From Calvatia gigantea (lineage: Eukaryota; Basidiomycota; Agaricomycetes; Agaricales; Lycoperdaceae), in contig JACAAK010000005.1 of assembly GCA_025093985.1 (NCBI GenBank), forward strand, positions 2,418,001 through 2,482,000: 64,000 nt of DNA, read 5' to 3'. The translations under genes were made by a program, and so were the position numbers. The notes beneath the pieces were generated by a model. It was not told the origin of the DNA. It searched no databases and saw nothing but the letters and a program-made list of their open reading frames with translations. How positions within the stretch are numbered: position 1 is the stretch's first letter; each line of letters begins with the position of its first letter. Below, piece by piece: positions 43,576 to 54,900 of this stretch.

Positions 43576-45409
43576 GACTGGCATAGATGGGTTTTTTTTG
43601 GTGTTTTAACCCCCTCTTTTTCCTCGTCTTTCGCCCCAACATTCAACCTTCCTGTGGGTTGCTGTTTCTTTTTCTTTCGGCTTTTTGTCATTCACATCTT
43701 CGATCTAACATTCGCACACATTGCATGTACATTCTTTAAACGCTGGTTGCTTTGCTGATGCTTTCTTTTTTGCTTTCGCTGGTTCGTTCTTGCATTAATC
43801 ATCCTCGGATCCATTTTGCGCCTTTCTTTTTCATTCACTTTCACATTCGTTTTCGCTTTGGTTTTTTTTTTTTGCTTTCGCGCATATCACCACCCCATTG
43901 CATTTCACGCATAATATACACAACACAATGTCTTCGTACAACAGCATACGCGCGTAGTTACAGTAGTTATTACACGTCCACATTCAACCAAATCCATCTC
44001 CACGACGGTCGTCGTTTTTCTCCGAAAATTCAATGTCTGAATAATCAAAGTTCCGTGGCGATCGCCTTTGAAAAATTATGATGAGTTCGATAAACACTCA
44101 TTATCGTCGCCATCATTCAAAGCCACATAGCTGGGTTTTCATTAATAAAACAAGTTCAGGTCGTAACGTACGCTTGACGACGGCAATCTCAAAATCTACT
44201 TGATAGAATACAAACCCAGCTTACGATTTCAACGGCCAAATTACGTGACAGTAGGAGAGGTAAGAAGGACCCTGCCACCCGGCCAGGGGAACACTCCCCG
44301 AACCTTCGAAACATAATCAACGTTTAATGTTCTTGACTTGTTTTCGGGTTGCCATGCATCCAGGAGTTTTGCGCACCCACTGACCGTGAAGAGGAATTTA
44401 ATCTATGCTTTCTAGATCGATTTCTAGCTTGAAGCCGATACAATTTGCACCTTAATGCAGACTGCCCCAGTGACTGTGAAGGGTCTCAACTTTGAAAATT
44501 TGAAGTCCCGGCCGCCGTTGAATAGGACCACGAATCACGACACTCACTAGTACTCACTCCTCGTCGGCAGTGAGATCGACCGTCAACAACACAAATCGTA
44601 AAGCGACCGCCGCCGAGTGTCTGCTCCGCCGAATGACCGGGGATGTACTCAATGGAGGACCGAGCTTGGTCTGTTTGTTGGATCTAAGCTGCTTATGCTT
44701 ATCGCGATAAGGTTGAGGAATGATTATCACTTCTAGTTGGTCCACAGGTCCACTGATATATCGATATTCATTCGATTCATATCGTTTCCAATGACTACTA
44801 GCAGTAATCTTGGCACACTGGTAAGCATATCCGCCCACCTTGGGCGGCCAGGGCCTGTCATACATACATAGGTAGTCCCGAATGTCGCGGTGGTCATTGC
44901 ATGACGGTTTTCTCGGCAAGAAACTTGCATAGACCCCGAAGATCCCCTTCGAATAAAGTGCGCCTCGTGTTCTGCCGGAAGAACTGAAGATCCTACGATA
45001 GGATAGATTGGACGTGAACACGAAGACATCGAGCCGAACATACTACTACATCTATATGGAATCGACCGTGAAGATGTCTATGTCCACACGTCCACGCCCA
45101 TGCCAAATGCAAGTGCCTGCCAGTGGTACAGGGAAGCCGAATGAAGGAACGAGCAAATGGTACACAGGTTAATTTAAGCACGTATGTCACAAGAATCAGT
45201 ATTCGTATCGATAGTAGTCACTTCAGCTACGTAGCATGGGAGCGACTAACCAGTAACCAGCAACTGGTGCGATGTCTTGACATCTTGACAGGGGGTGGAG
45301 TCCAGAGCAACGCAACGGGGCGGACCAAGAAGCAGGAGGATTACCAGAACCTTGCAAAGTGGTACGACGGGAAACCATCAATTCTAGAGCGCAACTATCA
45401 TATATCAAG
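43576..45409. other. Intergenic, convergent 3' ends
   Basis: The first 500 bases are T-rich and look like 3' UTR of the F-box gene. A 155-codon minus ORF at 44554-45021 has no recognisable feature and no splice partners, so I do not call it a gene. No repeats or RNA genes were seen. Confidence 0.4.
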
Positions 45410-47143
45410 TCAAGCCAGTCGCGAGAAACGTATCATTTTCCCCCGGTATGTCGTCCCAGGCCGTAAAAGCACGCCTTGCGGGCATCCTTTCCCAACTTGG
45501 ACTAGGGCTCCAATGGGTATTCTGAGAGTGCGGGGCCTGTCTATCGAAGGCATGGGAAGACTTCCCAGGGACTCGTTGTGCACACGTCCCGCAGACCGCC
45601 TGTCCTCTATAGTTTGTTGGATAACGCGGAAGTGGCGAGGCGGCGTGATGAAGCCGTGCCGGCTGAAAGATCTGCCTTCTTTTCTTGTGGCTGCCACTTC
45701 ACTGCTGGGGCCACAGGCAGCGGAGTCAGGTTTAAGTTCGCGTTCGACTTCTTCCTCCGAGTTCACCACCGTTTCGTCTCCATTGTCTCCCACTTTTCCG
45801 CCATCTCCTTCTTCCTTGGGATTTCGCGCAATAAGGCCTTCAGAACCGGAACCAGAACCAGGACCAGAGTTCGAGTGAATAACTTGGTGAGACTCGATGA
45901 CTGGAGGCAGTGACGTCAGTGCCGATGTAAGAAATGCTTCAGAAGAACCCGAAGTAAAGTCATTGGCAGTCGAGTCGTTTTTCGAATGTTCGATAACGCT
46001 TGTAACGTTCGTTGAAGAAACTAGGATTGGGGATAAAGGTCGACGGCCCTCCTCTCCGTCGCAAAATACTTGGTGCTTGGGAGGGGGCTCGCTGACCGGA
46101 TAAACCACCCGCACCCTCTCCCTGAGGCGGGGTGGTAATACGGACTCTAGATCGCACCGACCCACGCTTCTTCCTCTTGAAGGTGCGGGACATTGCTCGA
46201 CACTTCTTGAGCGGTGTGACTTAAGTGCCGTTGAAGAGACGTCAAATCGGACCCTCCTGCGAGGTTTTATTTCGAGTTGACCATCCACGTCTTCCTGGCC
46301 GTGATTCTCCAACTTTAGAGCACCAGTTTCGGTTTTACGTCTGCAAGGAGTGTATTCAAGAGAATTTGCCTTCATCCAAGGGATACCCATTTCGACGGCC
46401 ATACGTGGTTTTTTGTTCGGGAGGACCCCACATTCTTGGGAAGGTCTCTCCTTTCGTTTCCGGGACGCTCCTAATTTTTGATTAGTGGCACCCACAAGTT
46501 GTAGGCCCTGGGTTTCTTGCGGTTTCTTTTTTATTACGGTCTGGTTAAAAGCGCCTGTTTCGATTAGAACTGTATAACACGAGGTCATCAAAAGTGAGGC
46601 CGCACTGTCCAACGTATAAGGAGCTAATGGAAGTAGGCCATTTGCTTCGATGGAGTCGGCAATCCACTGGGCACATCGAGGCTGCTCTCTTGTCGATAAA
46701 TGCTCAATGAAGTTGTCTGCGCATACTCACGGTCAAGCCCTTCTGAGCGGACCATCTGGCAGATCATCTTGAGCAAAGGGTAAGCAAGAGAAAGAAGAGA
46801 GTCACTCTGCGAGCTGCGGATCATCCGCACCGGAACAAAACTGATAGTTGGCCCTTGTTGAAGTTCGTTGTATCTTGTCTTCATGTGTAACTGAAGGTGT
46901 ATGTAGGTGAGTGTTAGGGTTGGCCACGGTTCCAGGAATACCGACTCCATGATGTCTTCACATTTCTCTTAACAAACGGGCTGAAGCGGGCAGCTGGTTT
47001 ATGAGTCGTGAATATATGCGCCAATTTTCAAGTTTAGGATAGTCATTAGTACCAAGGCCTTCAAAGAGCATCTTCGTTGTTGTCTGAAAACGATGGGCAG
47101 TGAAGCTTGTGAAGTCTAATGATATGGTCAGAGAGGAAGTCAA
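45410..47143 (-). CDS. Unrecognised protein with nuclear-localisation-like clusters
   Basis: Exon 1 runs from ATG 47143 to 46962 (SFTAHRFQTTTKMLFEGLG, ENWRIYSRLINQLP). Exon 2 reads IFVPVRMIRSSQSDSLLSLAYPLLKMICQMVRSEGL. Exon 3 reads QPRCAQWIADSIEANGLLPL and then runs open to 45410. Phases agree across both introns. The N-terminal 150 residues look globular and helical. The rest is disordered: basic clusters SRKRKERPSQ and PNKKPRM (possible bipartite NLS), RRRVRF, a Ser/Arg stretch SHRSRSVEQ, an SGPGSGSGSEG run, and a Glu-rich stretch. I do not recognise the family. A nuclear role is inference from the basic clusters only. Confidence 0.6.
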
Positions 47144-47404
47144 ATGACAGCGAGAAAAGCCGCGTCACGCCTGAGTTTAAGCTTCAAACGCGGTATGACT
47201 CCTTCAACTTTTCAAAAGTTCATCGAACATCACGTATTCAAAAAGAGCAATTGGATATAACACATAACATTTAGCTACTCTAGCTACTTTTCTTTATAAA
47301 ATTGTCCGGGAATTGAGAGCAACGAAAAAACCGCAGGACCCTTTATTCTTGAACGTCGACGTAATTCGCTATGGACCGTTATTTGCCTTTTCACTCAAAA
47401 CCAA

Positions 47405-50010
47405 CTACATATACGCACCTGGGAAAAGGCCAACTTGACCTTGCTCATTTTTGCCTTGCCACCAATCCTCTGAGGGTGCTTCAATTTCAATAATCCTTTC
47501 GCCTTCTCGGAGAGGGATCTCGTTGTCCTCGGTGGGATCATAACTAGAAGAAGTGAGCACCGATCCATCGGTGAAATGACGGGAATAAACACGAACTCGT
47601 ATATAGCAATTGCTGTGATACCCACATCCTGGGGTGGTGTGGGTGCCCGCGGAGGTGGCGGCGGGGCAGGAGGCGCTGGTGGTGCAGCGGGCGCCTGTTT
47701 AAAATAGAATTGATATACTGAGATCTTGGTAACAGTATCACCTACCGCAGGAGCAGGTGGCGGTGGCGGTGGTGGCGGTGGTGGAGGAGGAGCGGCCTCC
47801 TCCTCTTGCTGACTTTCAGGGATCAAAGCTGGTTCGACATAATTGGCTACATATTACCACCCGGGTTAGATAGAAGCCTCTGCGAAAAATCGGAGACACA
47901 CATGGGAACAAGCCAGATTTGCCACCAGGTCCAACGCCGCTCCACCAACCATCGCCAGCTTCTTCAATTTGCTCGATGTATTCGCCTTCTACCAAGTTCA
48001 TCTCGTTATCCTCCGTAGCCTAGGCCAGAATTTAGGAGCTGTTTCACCACGGAAGGAAACTAAATAAAACCTACTTCATAGTCATAAACCACCAGGGCAA
48101 CAACACCACGCCCGCTCGGGTCTGGCGCCGGTTCGGGTTCTGGTTCAGACTCTGCTGCAGGCTCAGGTTGCTGTTGGTGACATATTAGTCAAGAGTATAC
48201 TGAGCAATGAAGACATACCCTGGCTGAGGGAACGGCAGGACCGGGGGGTGGGGGAGGCGGTGGTGGAGGAGGTGGTGGCGGTGGCACTGCTTCCTCAACC
48301 TCGTCAACCTGGGGAGCGGGTGGAGGTGGTGGAGGTGGTGGCGGAGGTGGCGGGGGAGGAGCAGCCTCCTGTTCTTCTGGCTCTTCAATGACTTGGGGAC
48401 GAGGAGGAGCGGGAGGTGGAGGCGGAGGAGGTGGAGGGACCTAACGTTCTCATTAGTTCGGCACGTTAAACGCGTTTGAAAATAGCGTACAACGGCTTCA
48501 GGCTCGGGTTCCTCTTCGGGCTCTTCCCTCGAGTAAGTAGTTGCTGCAACGGCGGTACCTGCACCAATAGCAGCCCCAACGCCTGCAGCAGCCGCAACTG
48601 CGCCAAAGTTACGAGGAGAAGCTGAGGGAGCTGTAGCTGTCGCCCTTCCAAAAGCAGGGGCAGTTGACTTGAAAGTAGGTTTCGCAGTAGACGAAACTGG
48701 AGGGGCGGTGTAACCTGCGACACGACTTCTTCCCTCTTCCTCTTCCTGTTGCTTCTTTGCCAAAGCCTGACGCTCGCTCCAGGTCAATTTCTTTGGTCCT
48801 GAGCCGCCGGCCGGAGGGGGGGGCGGCGTCGCAGCCTGTTGTTGTTCGAAACGCGCGAACGGGTTCTTAAGCTTCTTGGGCTGAGGGAGGCTAACTGGGG
48901 TGTAAGCAGGCCTGTTTGGTTCGATTCTATCCTCCTCGGCAGGCTTTGTAGGAACATTCGACGAAATCACTGGTTTTGGAGCACTGGGGGTACTTGTAAA
49001 GCCAACACCTCCAGGTGAACGCTGCAATGAACGAGGTCAGGTTTGATTCAACAAAACTGCTAATGCCCTACCATCGCACTAAAAGCAGGACGGGATGTTG
49101 CGGGTAACGTCGGAGGACGACTGGAAGCAGGGGGAGGGGGTGGCGCAACGGCCACAGGCTTTTCCTCCTCAGGCCACGCATCGGCGGGTGCAGGCCCAGC
49201 CGATGTGCTTTTAGGAGGAGTGGGTTTACCATACAAAGATGCAGCAGAAACAGCAGGCCTGTTCGAGGCGGGAAACGCGGGGCGGGTGGAAGAAGGTGGA
49301 GGTGGCGGTTTCGGAGCACTTGGGTTTTGCGCCCTCTTTAACTCGTTAATGTCGATCTTGCCAACTGGAGTGTAATTCGACCCAACGGGCGCGATGGGCT
49401 CGAACTTGCGTGGCGCCTCCTTTTGAGCCGTATATTTGGCACCAGATGCAGCCTCAACCTTGGACATAACGACCGCTGGGGCAACGTCGCTCTACATAAG
49501 AGTAAGCATTTAAGTTTTACACGAATTTACAGGAGTTCTCACTTCGTTCCGTGCACTGATAACGACGTGAGTCCCACGGAGAAAGCGTGCAACAGCGCTC
49601 GAGTGAGTGTGGAATAAACCTTTCTTAGCTTCGGGAACGCCTTCACCACACCAATTGATCTGGACGAACTTGGGCAAACGACTCTGTATACGGATACGTC
49701 AGCAGACGAAGCGAGGGTGGTGAAGGAGTATGCACATTTGGGTCTTCCACACGAGCGAAAGCATACTGAATCCTACACCACGCAGTCAAGGTGAACCAAT
49801 CTGAGCGTCAGCATGCAGACCATCGACGCACTTTCCGTCAGAAAACTCCTCTTCGAGTTCTTCAAGGCCTCCATTTCCACTAGCTTGCACCTTCAAGTCG
49901 TTCGACCCTCTCTCATACGTGAAGATTGTCCAGTTTATGCCCTTGCTGTTGACGATATCTTGATACGCGTTTGAGAGATCTCTGCCAGATAGGTTGAGCT
50001 GGAGGGACAT
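47405..50010 (-). CDS. ABP1: Actin-binding protein Abp1 (ADF-H plus two SH3 domains)
   Basis: Abp1 binds actin filaments at endocytic patches and recruits Arp2/3 and kinase partners. The N-terminus from 50010 is an ADF-homology domain: MSLQLNLSGRDLSNAYQDIV, INWTIFTYE, YAFARVEDPN, RLPKFVQINWCGEGVP, KKGLFHTHSSAVARFL. The middle is Pro-rich with a NPFARFEQQQ element and repeated PPPPPP tracts encoded by GGT/GGC runs on the plus strand near 47755-47790, 48250-48270 and 48325-48440. A first SH3 (MNLVEGEYIEQIEEAGDGWW, GKSGLFP) lies near 47900-48000. A second closes the protein (DNEIPLREGERIIEIEAPSE, DWWQGK, GLFPGAYM) with TAG at 47405. Two SH3 domains are more than the single one of yeast Abp1, but this is common in basidiomycetes. 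Many short introns. Confidence 0.9.
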
Positions 50011-50346
50011 CGAGCTCTCCAGTCTGTTCTTTTTGTCAGTGCGAAGTCTCTTGCCACATGATGCACATACCGATAGAATGACTATGCAAAATGCTTAGTG
50101 AGCCCGGCGGATATGGGCGGATATGGTTGATATGGATTGCGAACAAGTTGAGCACGACGTACTCAGGCCATATCTATCATCACGTGGATGACGTCTGTTA
50201 ATTGACGTTTCAATTGACATAAATCCGTGTCATCTTTACATCGACAAAGTACACAGCAACAATGAAACTCCTACTGATTCGCCCGAGACAAATTTTACAA
50301 AGATGTTATCCCAGTCCAACTTCTGCGCAGTGATCAATGCAACCGA
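50011..50346. other. Intergenic between Abp1 start and carboxylesterase end
   Basis: Short spacer that must hold the Abp1 promoter and the carboxylesterase 3' end, both on the minus strand. Nothing else seen. Confidence 0.4.
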
Positions 50347-52415
50347 TCAAAGCCGCGCTCCTTGTCGTTTTTCTCCGGGCAGAATATCAGCCAGACTCAT
50401 AAATTCATCATACCGCTTGTCAGTTGTCCAGCCAATGCTCTGGTCCTCTTTCAATGTCAACACCTCCCCGGGAACGTGGGCATTGCCAAGTTGCAGCACT
50501 TTTCCCAATTCTTGATGGACGGTTTGCACCCATCTTCCCGCAGTATTCCACTGCCTCGAATCTAGGTTTGGTCTTCGTAAAGCCCACAGACGCCGATCAG
50601 TGCCGTGCGTAACATAGCCTTAAGATCCAACTCATCAATCATCTGCCACTGCCAAGGAATTATATGCGTACCGGAAGGCCGAGCATCCTCCGGCGTCCAT
50701 CTAATCTGATACCTTACGACAGGAAACCCGTTATTCATCAAATCTCTAACGAACACTCTCACAGGCAAATAGACCTGTCCTGCGCTCAAAACCTCGCCAA
50801 ACAGCTTCACAGCCTCTTCTTCACTCGCGCCTTCTCCCAATTTTCCAAACTTCGCGAGCAATCGCTCCGATATGTTATCAGGAAAATAACGAGTCAAGTT
50901 CGGAAGGATATCGTGCGGAGAAGAGATTGGGTGGGCGATGGAGTAGAGGTACCATTCTTCTGTCAGCTCGCCTATGACGACGCCCGTGACGCCGTGTTCC
51001 TTGAGGGAAGATGTGAATGCACCTGAGCGCTGACGCGCCATCGGGCCAGGAGAGGTGATGACCCAGTCGCTGGAGAGGCATCCGCGGAAGGTACCGTATC
51101 GGCCTAGGGTGTCCGTCTCGATCACTTTCGTGATCGACTGCCAGGGAACTTTCTTAGGATCCTGTAGTGTATTCAAGATATTTGGGTCGTCAGGATTTAA
51201 CCCAAGCCCTCGACAAAGTGCTTGGAACTGCAGGTCGTAATTGGGCAGGCGTTTTCGGGTCCGTACTAAAATGAAGTTAGTATCAGGAAGGACAAGACAT
51301 CAGTGGAACGGACAGAATTCCATTGGACTGCAATATTGCAGTTTGAAACGGTGCCTTTTCTCCGTCAGGCAACAGAGAAACGTGGTGCAGTATTTGATGC
51401 GCTGAATGCGCCCCTATGACCAGTCGTGAACGGATAGTCCCCTGTTTACCCAGTTACAGAGCTCACCAGCAGAAAGGCCAGTCAACTGCACGTCCCACGG
51501 ATTACCTACACACCCATCCAATGATTTAGTTCAAAGGTCCCCATAGAGAATTTAAACGTCACTCACCACCGAAGGCAGCAATATTCTCTTTTATCCACTG
51601 CAACCCAAGCCACTGATCCTTGAATCCATAATTCCCGTCCAACCTCGGCACGTCACTCGCAAGGAAACCGAACGCGGACACACGATAACCAATATTCACC
51701 CAAACTTCTTCCCTTTGGGCAGCTATGAATTGTGCTTGAGATGACAAGCTGTGTGGAGAGCCGAATTGCAGGAACCTAGGGGGGTGAGAAGCATTTATAT
51801 AAGTGAGGTCTAGAAACGGTGAAGTTGAAAGGAGATCATGCATACCCGCCATGGATGTAGACTTTGACTGGAAAATTGCGCCGAGCCGGGAAGGATGGAG
51901 GACTAACAATGTTTAGAAACAATCTGCCAATTTATATATAACTCAGCTGGTGAGGTCGCGCGAAACAAAGCAATTCGACTTACGGATTCTCTGTTGGCTG
52001 TCCACGGCCAACTTTATCCTCAAAAGGGCTCCCTGTTCGGCGTCCGACACTTGCTAAGTCAAAGTTCTTCAAAAGGGACATACAAGCTTACCTTGAGCTT
52101 GGCCGTCGTTTGTCGGTTGGACAGCATATGCCGATTCAGTGATGTACTCTTTCCTGCTGTATTTATACCCTTCTGGGAGAGGCTGAGGGTCTTGAAACCG
52201 ACCTGGAGGTAGGGCATAGGGTACCTCTGTTGCGCAAACGACAGAGCAGTCAGAAGTCTAGGTGTAGGAGAAGTTGATGAGATTTCTGCGGACATACCCA
52301 AGAACACAGCGGCACCGGTGCACGCTCTTCCACCTATAACATCCCCGTATCTCGTAGGGACGACGACCCTTTCAGTAGAGTCCTGAAGTTCTTCGTGCAA
52401 ATGCGGAACGCCCAT
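50347..52415 (-). CDS. Type-B carboxylesterase / lipase family
   Basis: An alpha/beta-hydrolase, likely splitting carboxylic esters, with unknown substrate. From ATG 52415: VVVPTRYGDVIGGRACTGAAVFLG, then EVPYALPPGRFQDPQPLP (typical opening). After further introns come VKVYIHGG-type strand, FGSPHSLSSQAQF, VNIGYRVSAFGFLASDVP, GNYGFKDQWLGLQWIKENIAAFGG and the nucleophile elbow LTGLSAG, with Ser in GxSxG and Leu where most members have Glu. Later HGTDRRLW gives a candidate catalytic His. The C-terminus is VHQELGKVLQLGN, EVLTLKEDQSIGW. The join between RPSG and YVTHGTD removes a 54-base intron. There is no signal peptide, so an intracellular enzyme is likely. At least six introns. Confidence 0.87.
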
Positions 52416-52705
52416 TTTCGGCTGTCAGGCTTGTTTCTGGGTGTAATAAGAGGATGAACTGCAACCGTAAGAATTCGCAACTACGTTGTCTAGAGCCCCT
52501 TTACCTTGGTCATTGGATAATAAGGGGTTCGATGTTTCGTGGACAAAAGTTCATCTGACTTTCTCATTCATGTCGGGCCGGATCATTTGCCGGATACATT
52601 CAGATAGGGGTAACATAACGAGAAATCAACTTTGTTACATGGGTTTATTTTATAGACTTCATTTCCCTATCCTTCACCAAATCTCAGAGTACTGTTACAA
52701 TCACC

Positions 52706-54345
52706 TCATAACTCGGTTTCCGGACGACTGGCATCGGTGAACCCACGGGGCATCTTCGCACCCTTGACGGGTTTATTCTTCGCTCTGAACTCTCGTGCCA
52801 TGTCGATCATAGGTACCCAGTGCACATTTTCGTGGGTGTTGACCCACTCAATGAACCTTTCCTAGACGGATCTGAGTTCCCAGTTGTCAAGAGGGCGGGG
52901 TGTTACGCACCAACATTAATAACACTTGGGGCCTCCTACACAACCAATTTTATTGAGCGGAGTTCTCGCAGACGGAGGAGGGGATGAGTGCTTACCCGCT
53001 GACATCGGGGTGAATTGTAAGTGGAAAGATAAATTCTTCTTCCTCTCTGGGGATGAATGGTAAAATAGTGGCAAGATTCGCTTTCAAGGATGTACCTGTA
53101 GTAGTATGTGAACGTGTCCTTCCAGAGTTGTTCAACAACCTGAGGGCTGACCTATCACCCTAAGTGAGCATGACATACAAACTGAAAAAAGCCAATAAAC
53201 TCACCCATCCATGCGAATTGGTGTTGGCCTTGACAAACCTGTCAGTGCGTGTCAGCAGTTGTGGTTGGGTGGAGGAAGAGGTATTTTTTATACATCATCG
53301 GTGGCAAATCGTCAAGGTACCTAAGGTGACGTTTTGTGAGGGAATAATAGATCAAGATAAAGGGGGGTGCGGACCAGTTGGCTGGAATGCAGACAAGACC
53401 GGTTTCGTTGCCTTTGCGAAGTGGCTTCATCCAGGTTTGGGCCTGTTGCGTATAGTCAATCTTGGTCCAATGGTCTGAGTCGCGTAAATAGAACGCTTGG
53501 CAACTTCAAGAATTCAAAGTTTCAGAACTTCTCCTGAAATATAAAAGGAGAATATTACGCACTCGCGCGCCATGTTTGAATGATCTTGGGACTTATTGGT
53601 GAATATGATCAAGTTGTCTGCGAGCATCAACGCCCACCGTATTCGATCCCCTTGTCGAGGAGAAGGTCTGTACCTTCTGCACTCGTTTCCCACCATGGCG
53701 CAACACTTCCCTTAGTGATGTTTGACTCATTGTCCACCAACAGGACGTGAACAGGAAATTACCTTGGGTGGAATGCCGTGGTTGAATTCGGTAAGTAGTT
53801 TATATGTATGGTCGAGGATATCTTTTTGTTGTTCGACAGTCAGGGACGTTGGGTTCTGTGCGATAAATGGTCCGAGTGAGACTCAGCCTGGAGGCAACTG
53901 GACTTATGTCCTACCTCATGTGAATATCCATGGAGTCCCAGCTCATGGCCAGCATCACGCACTGCTGCCATTTCCTCTGGGAACGTTTCCAAGCTGTGAC
54001 CTTGGTTTTCACTGTTAGGGTGGGTTCTGATCCCAGATAATCGGTAGCCGTACCTGGAATGAACCACGTCGTCTTTATATCGTACTTCTTAAAGAGCTTC
54101 AGGAGACGACGGGTGCCGACTTCTCCAGCGAAGATACCCTTCACGGAGACATCAGAAAAACCGTTTGATCAAAGGAAAATTAAAACTGAACTCGTGAGAT
54201 ATCAAGCGGCGAGTCTTCACCTCCGTACGAGCCCAGCCTTTAGTATAATCAGTTACCGAGAAAACCGTATGAATGGATATCGGTACCATCCAGCAACAGC
54301 ATCCACGTCGACACCGAATCCAACCAGAACACGTTTTGCAGGCAT
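52706..54345 (-). CDS. Polysaccharide deacetylase-type hydrolase (CE4/NodB-like)
   Basis: From ATG 54345: [19 protein letters not shown], with the metal-binding DVD motif, joined over an intron to [15 protein letters not shown], then [20 protein letters not shown] and KTTWFIPG. The next exon gives [19 protein letters not shown] and LGLHGYSHE, the second metal motif (H-x3-H). Later exons include [30 protein letters not shown], a segment with HGW, and the C-terminus [19 protein letters not shown]. There is no signal peptide, unlike secreted chitin deacetylases. The [12 protein letters not shown] pattern is that of the PuuE/HpPgdA-like branch of the superfamily, so the substrate may be a small amide rather than chitin. 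At least seven short introns. Confidence 0.82.
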
Positions 54346-54900
54346 GTGGGTAAAAGCGGAGGGTTGAACAAGGGAATGCAAGCATTTGAAATATTAAATA
54401 GGACGCACAAAAGTGTGTGTATGTTTGGGGAGGCCGGCTGGCGGCGGGAGGGGTATGAACCGTATGACCAAGGGCATCGGCCAATTAAGAAGGTGTTTAC
54501 ACGCTCTGACGAAGCTGAGAAACATATCTGTTCCTTTGCTTCGCCAAGCTGCTCATGATTTAATGTAGAGTCAAATGATTGCACAGACTGTCCGCCCTTA
54601 TTCAAGCCTTGAAAATGCCAGAGGAGTCGGCCTCCTACATCCTGATTCCTGTAAGTAATCTGGCACGGTGAGTCTGCTGACAAGGTCTAATTTCGGTTAT
54701 CAGGAACGGTTGATCGCGAAAGGGCGGAAGTGTCAGAAGTGATCTCATTGATGCTTAGTAAGCAGTTCTCCCAGTCCCCGGTTCGACACGTCGACTGTCA
54801 ACGTTTCACGACACACGCTCAGGTGGGCATACTACTTCCCATCTTCGTTTTCCTCTACGAGCACAGGACACCAGTGCCTTTGCATTAGACACCGTTGGCC
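54346..54900. promoter_or_regulatory. Shared divergent promoter region
   Basis: 555 bases separate the start codons of the deacetylase (minus) and STT3 (plus), so both promoters must lie here. ORFs crossing it show no coding features. No specific element recognised. Confidence 0.45.

Noticed and set aside
44554..45021. 155-codon minus ORF
   Set aside because: No domain, no splice partners, ordinary composition for intergenic DNA; not enough to call a gene.
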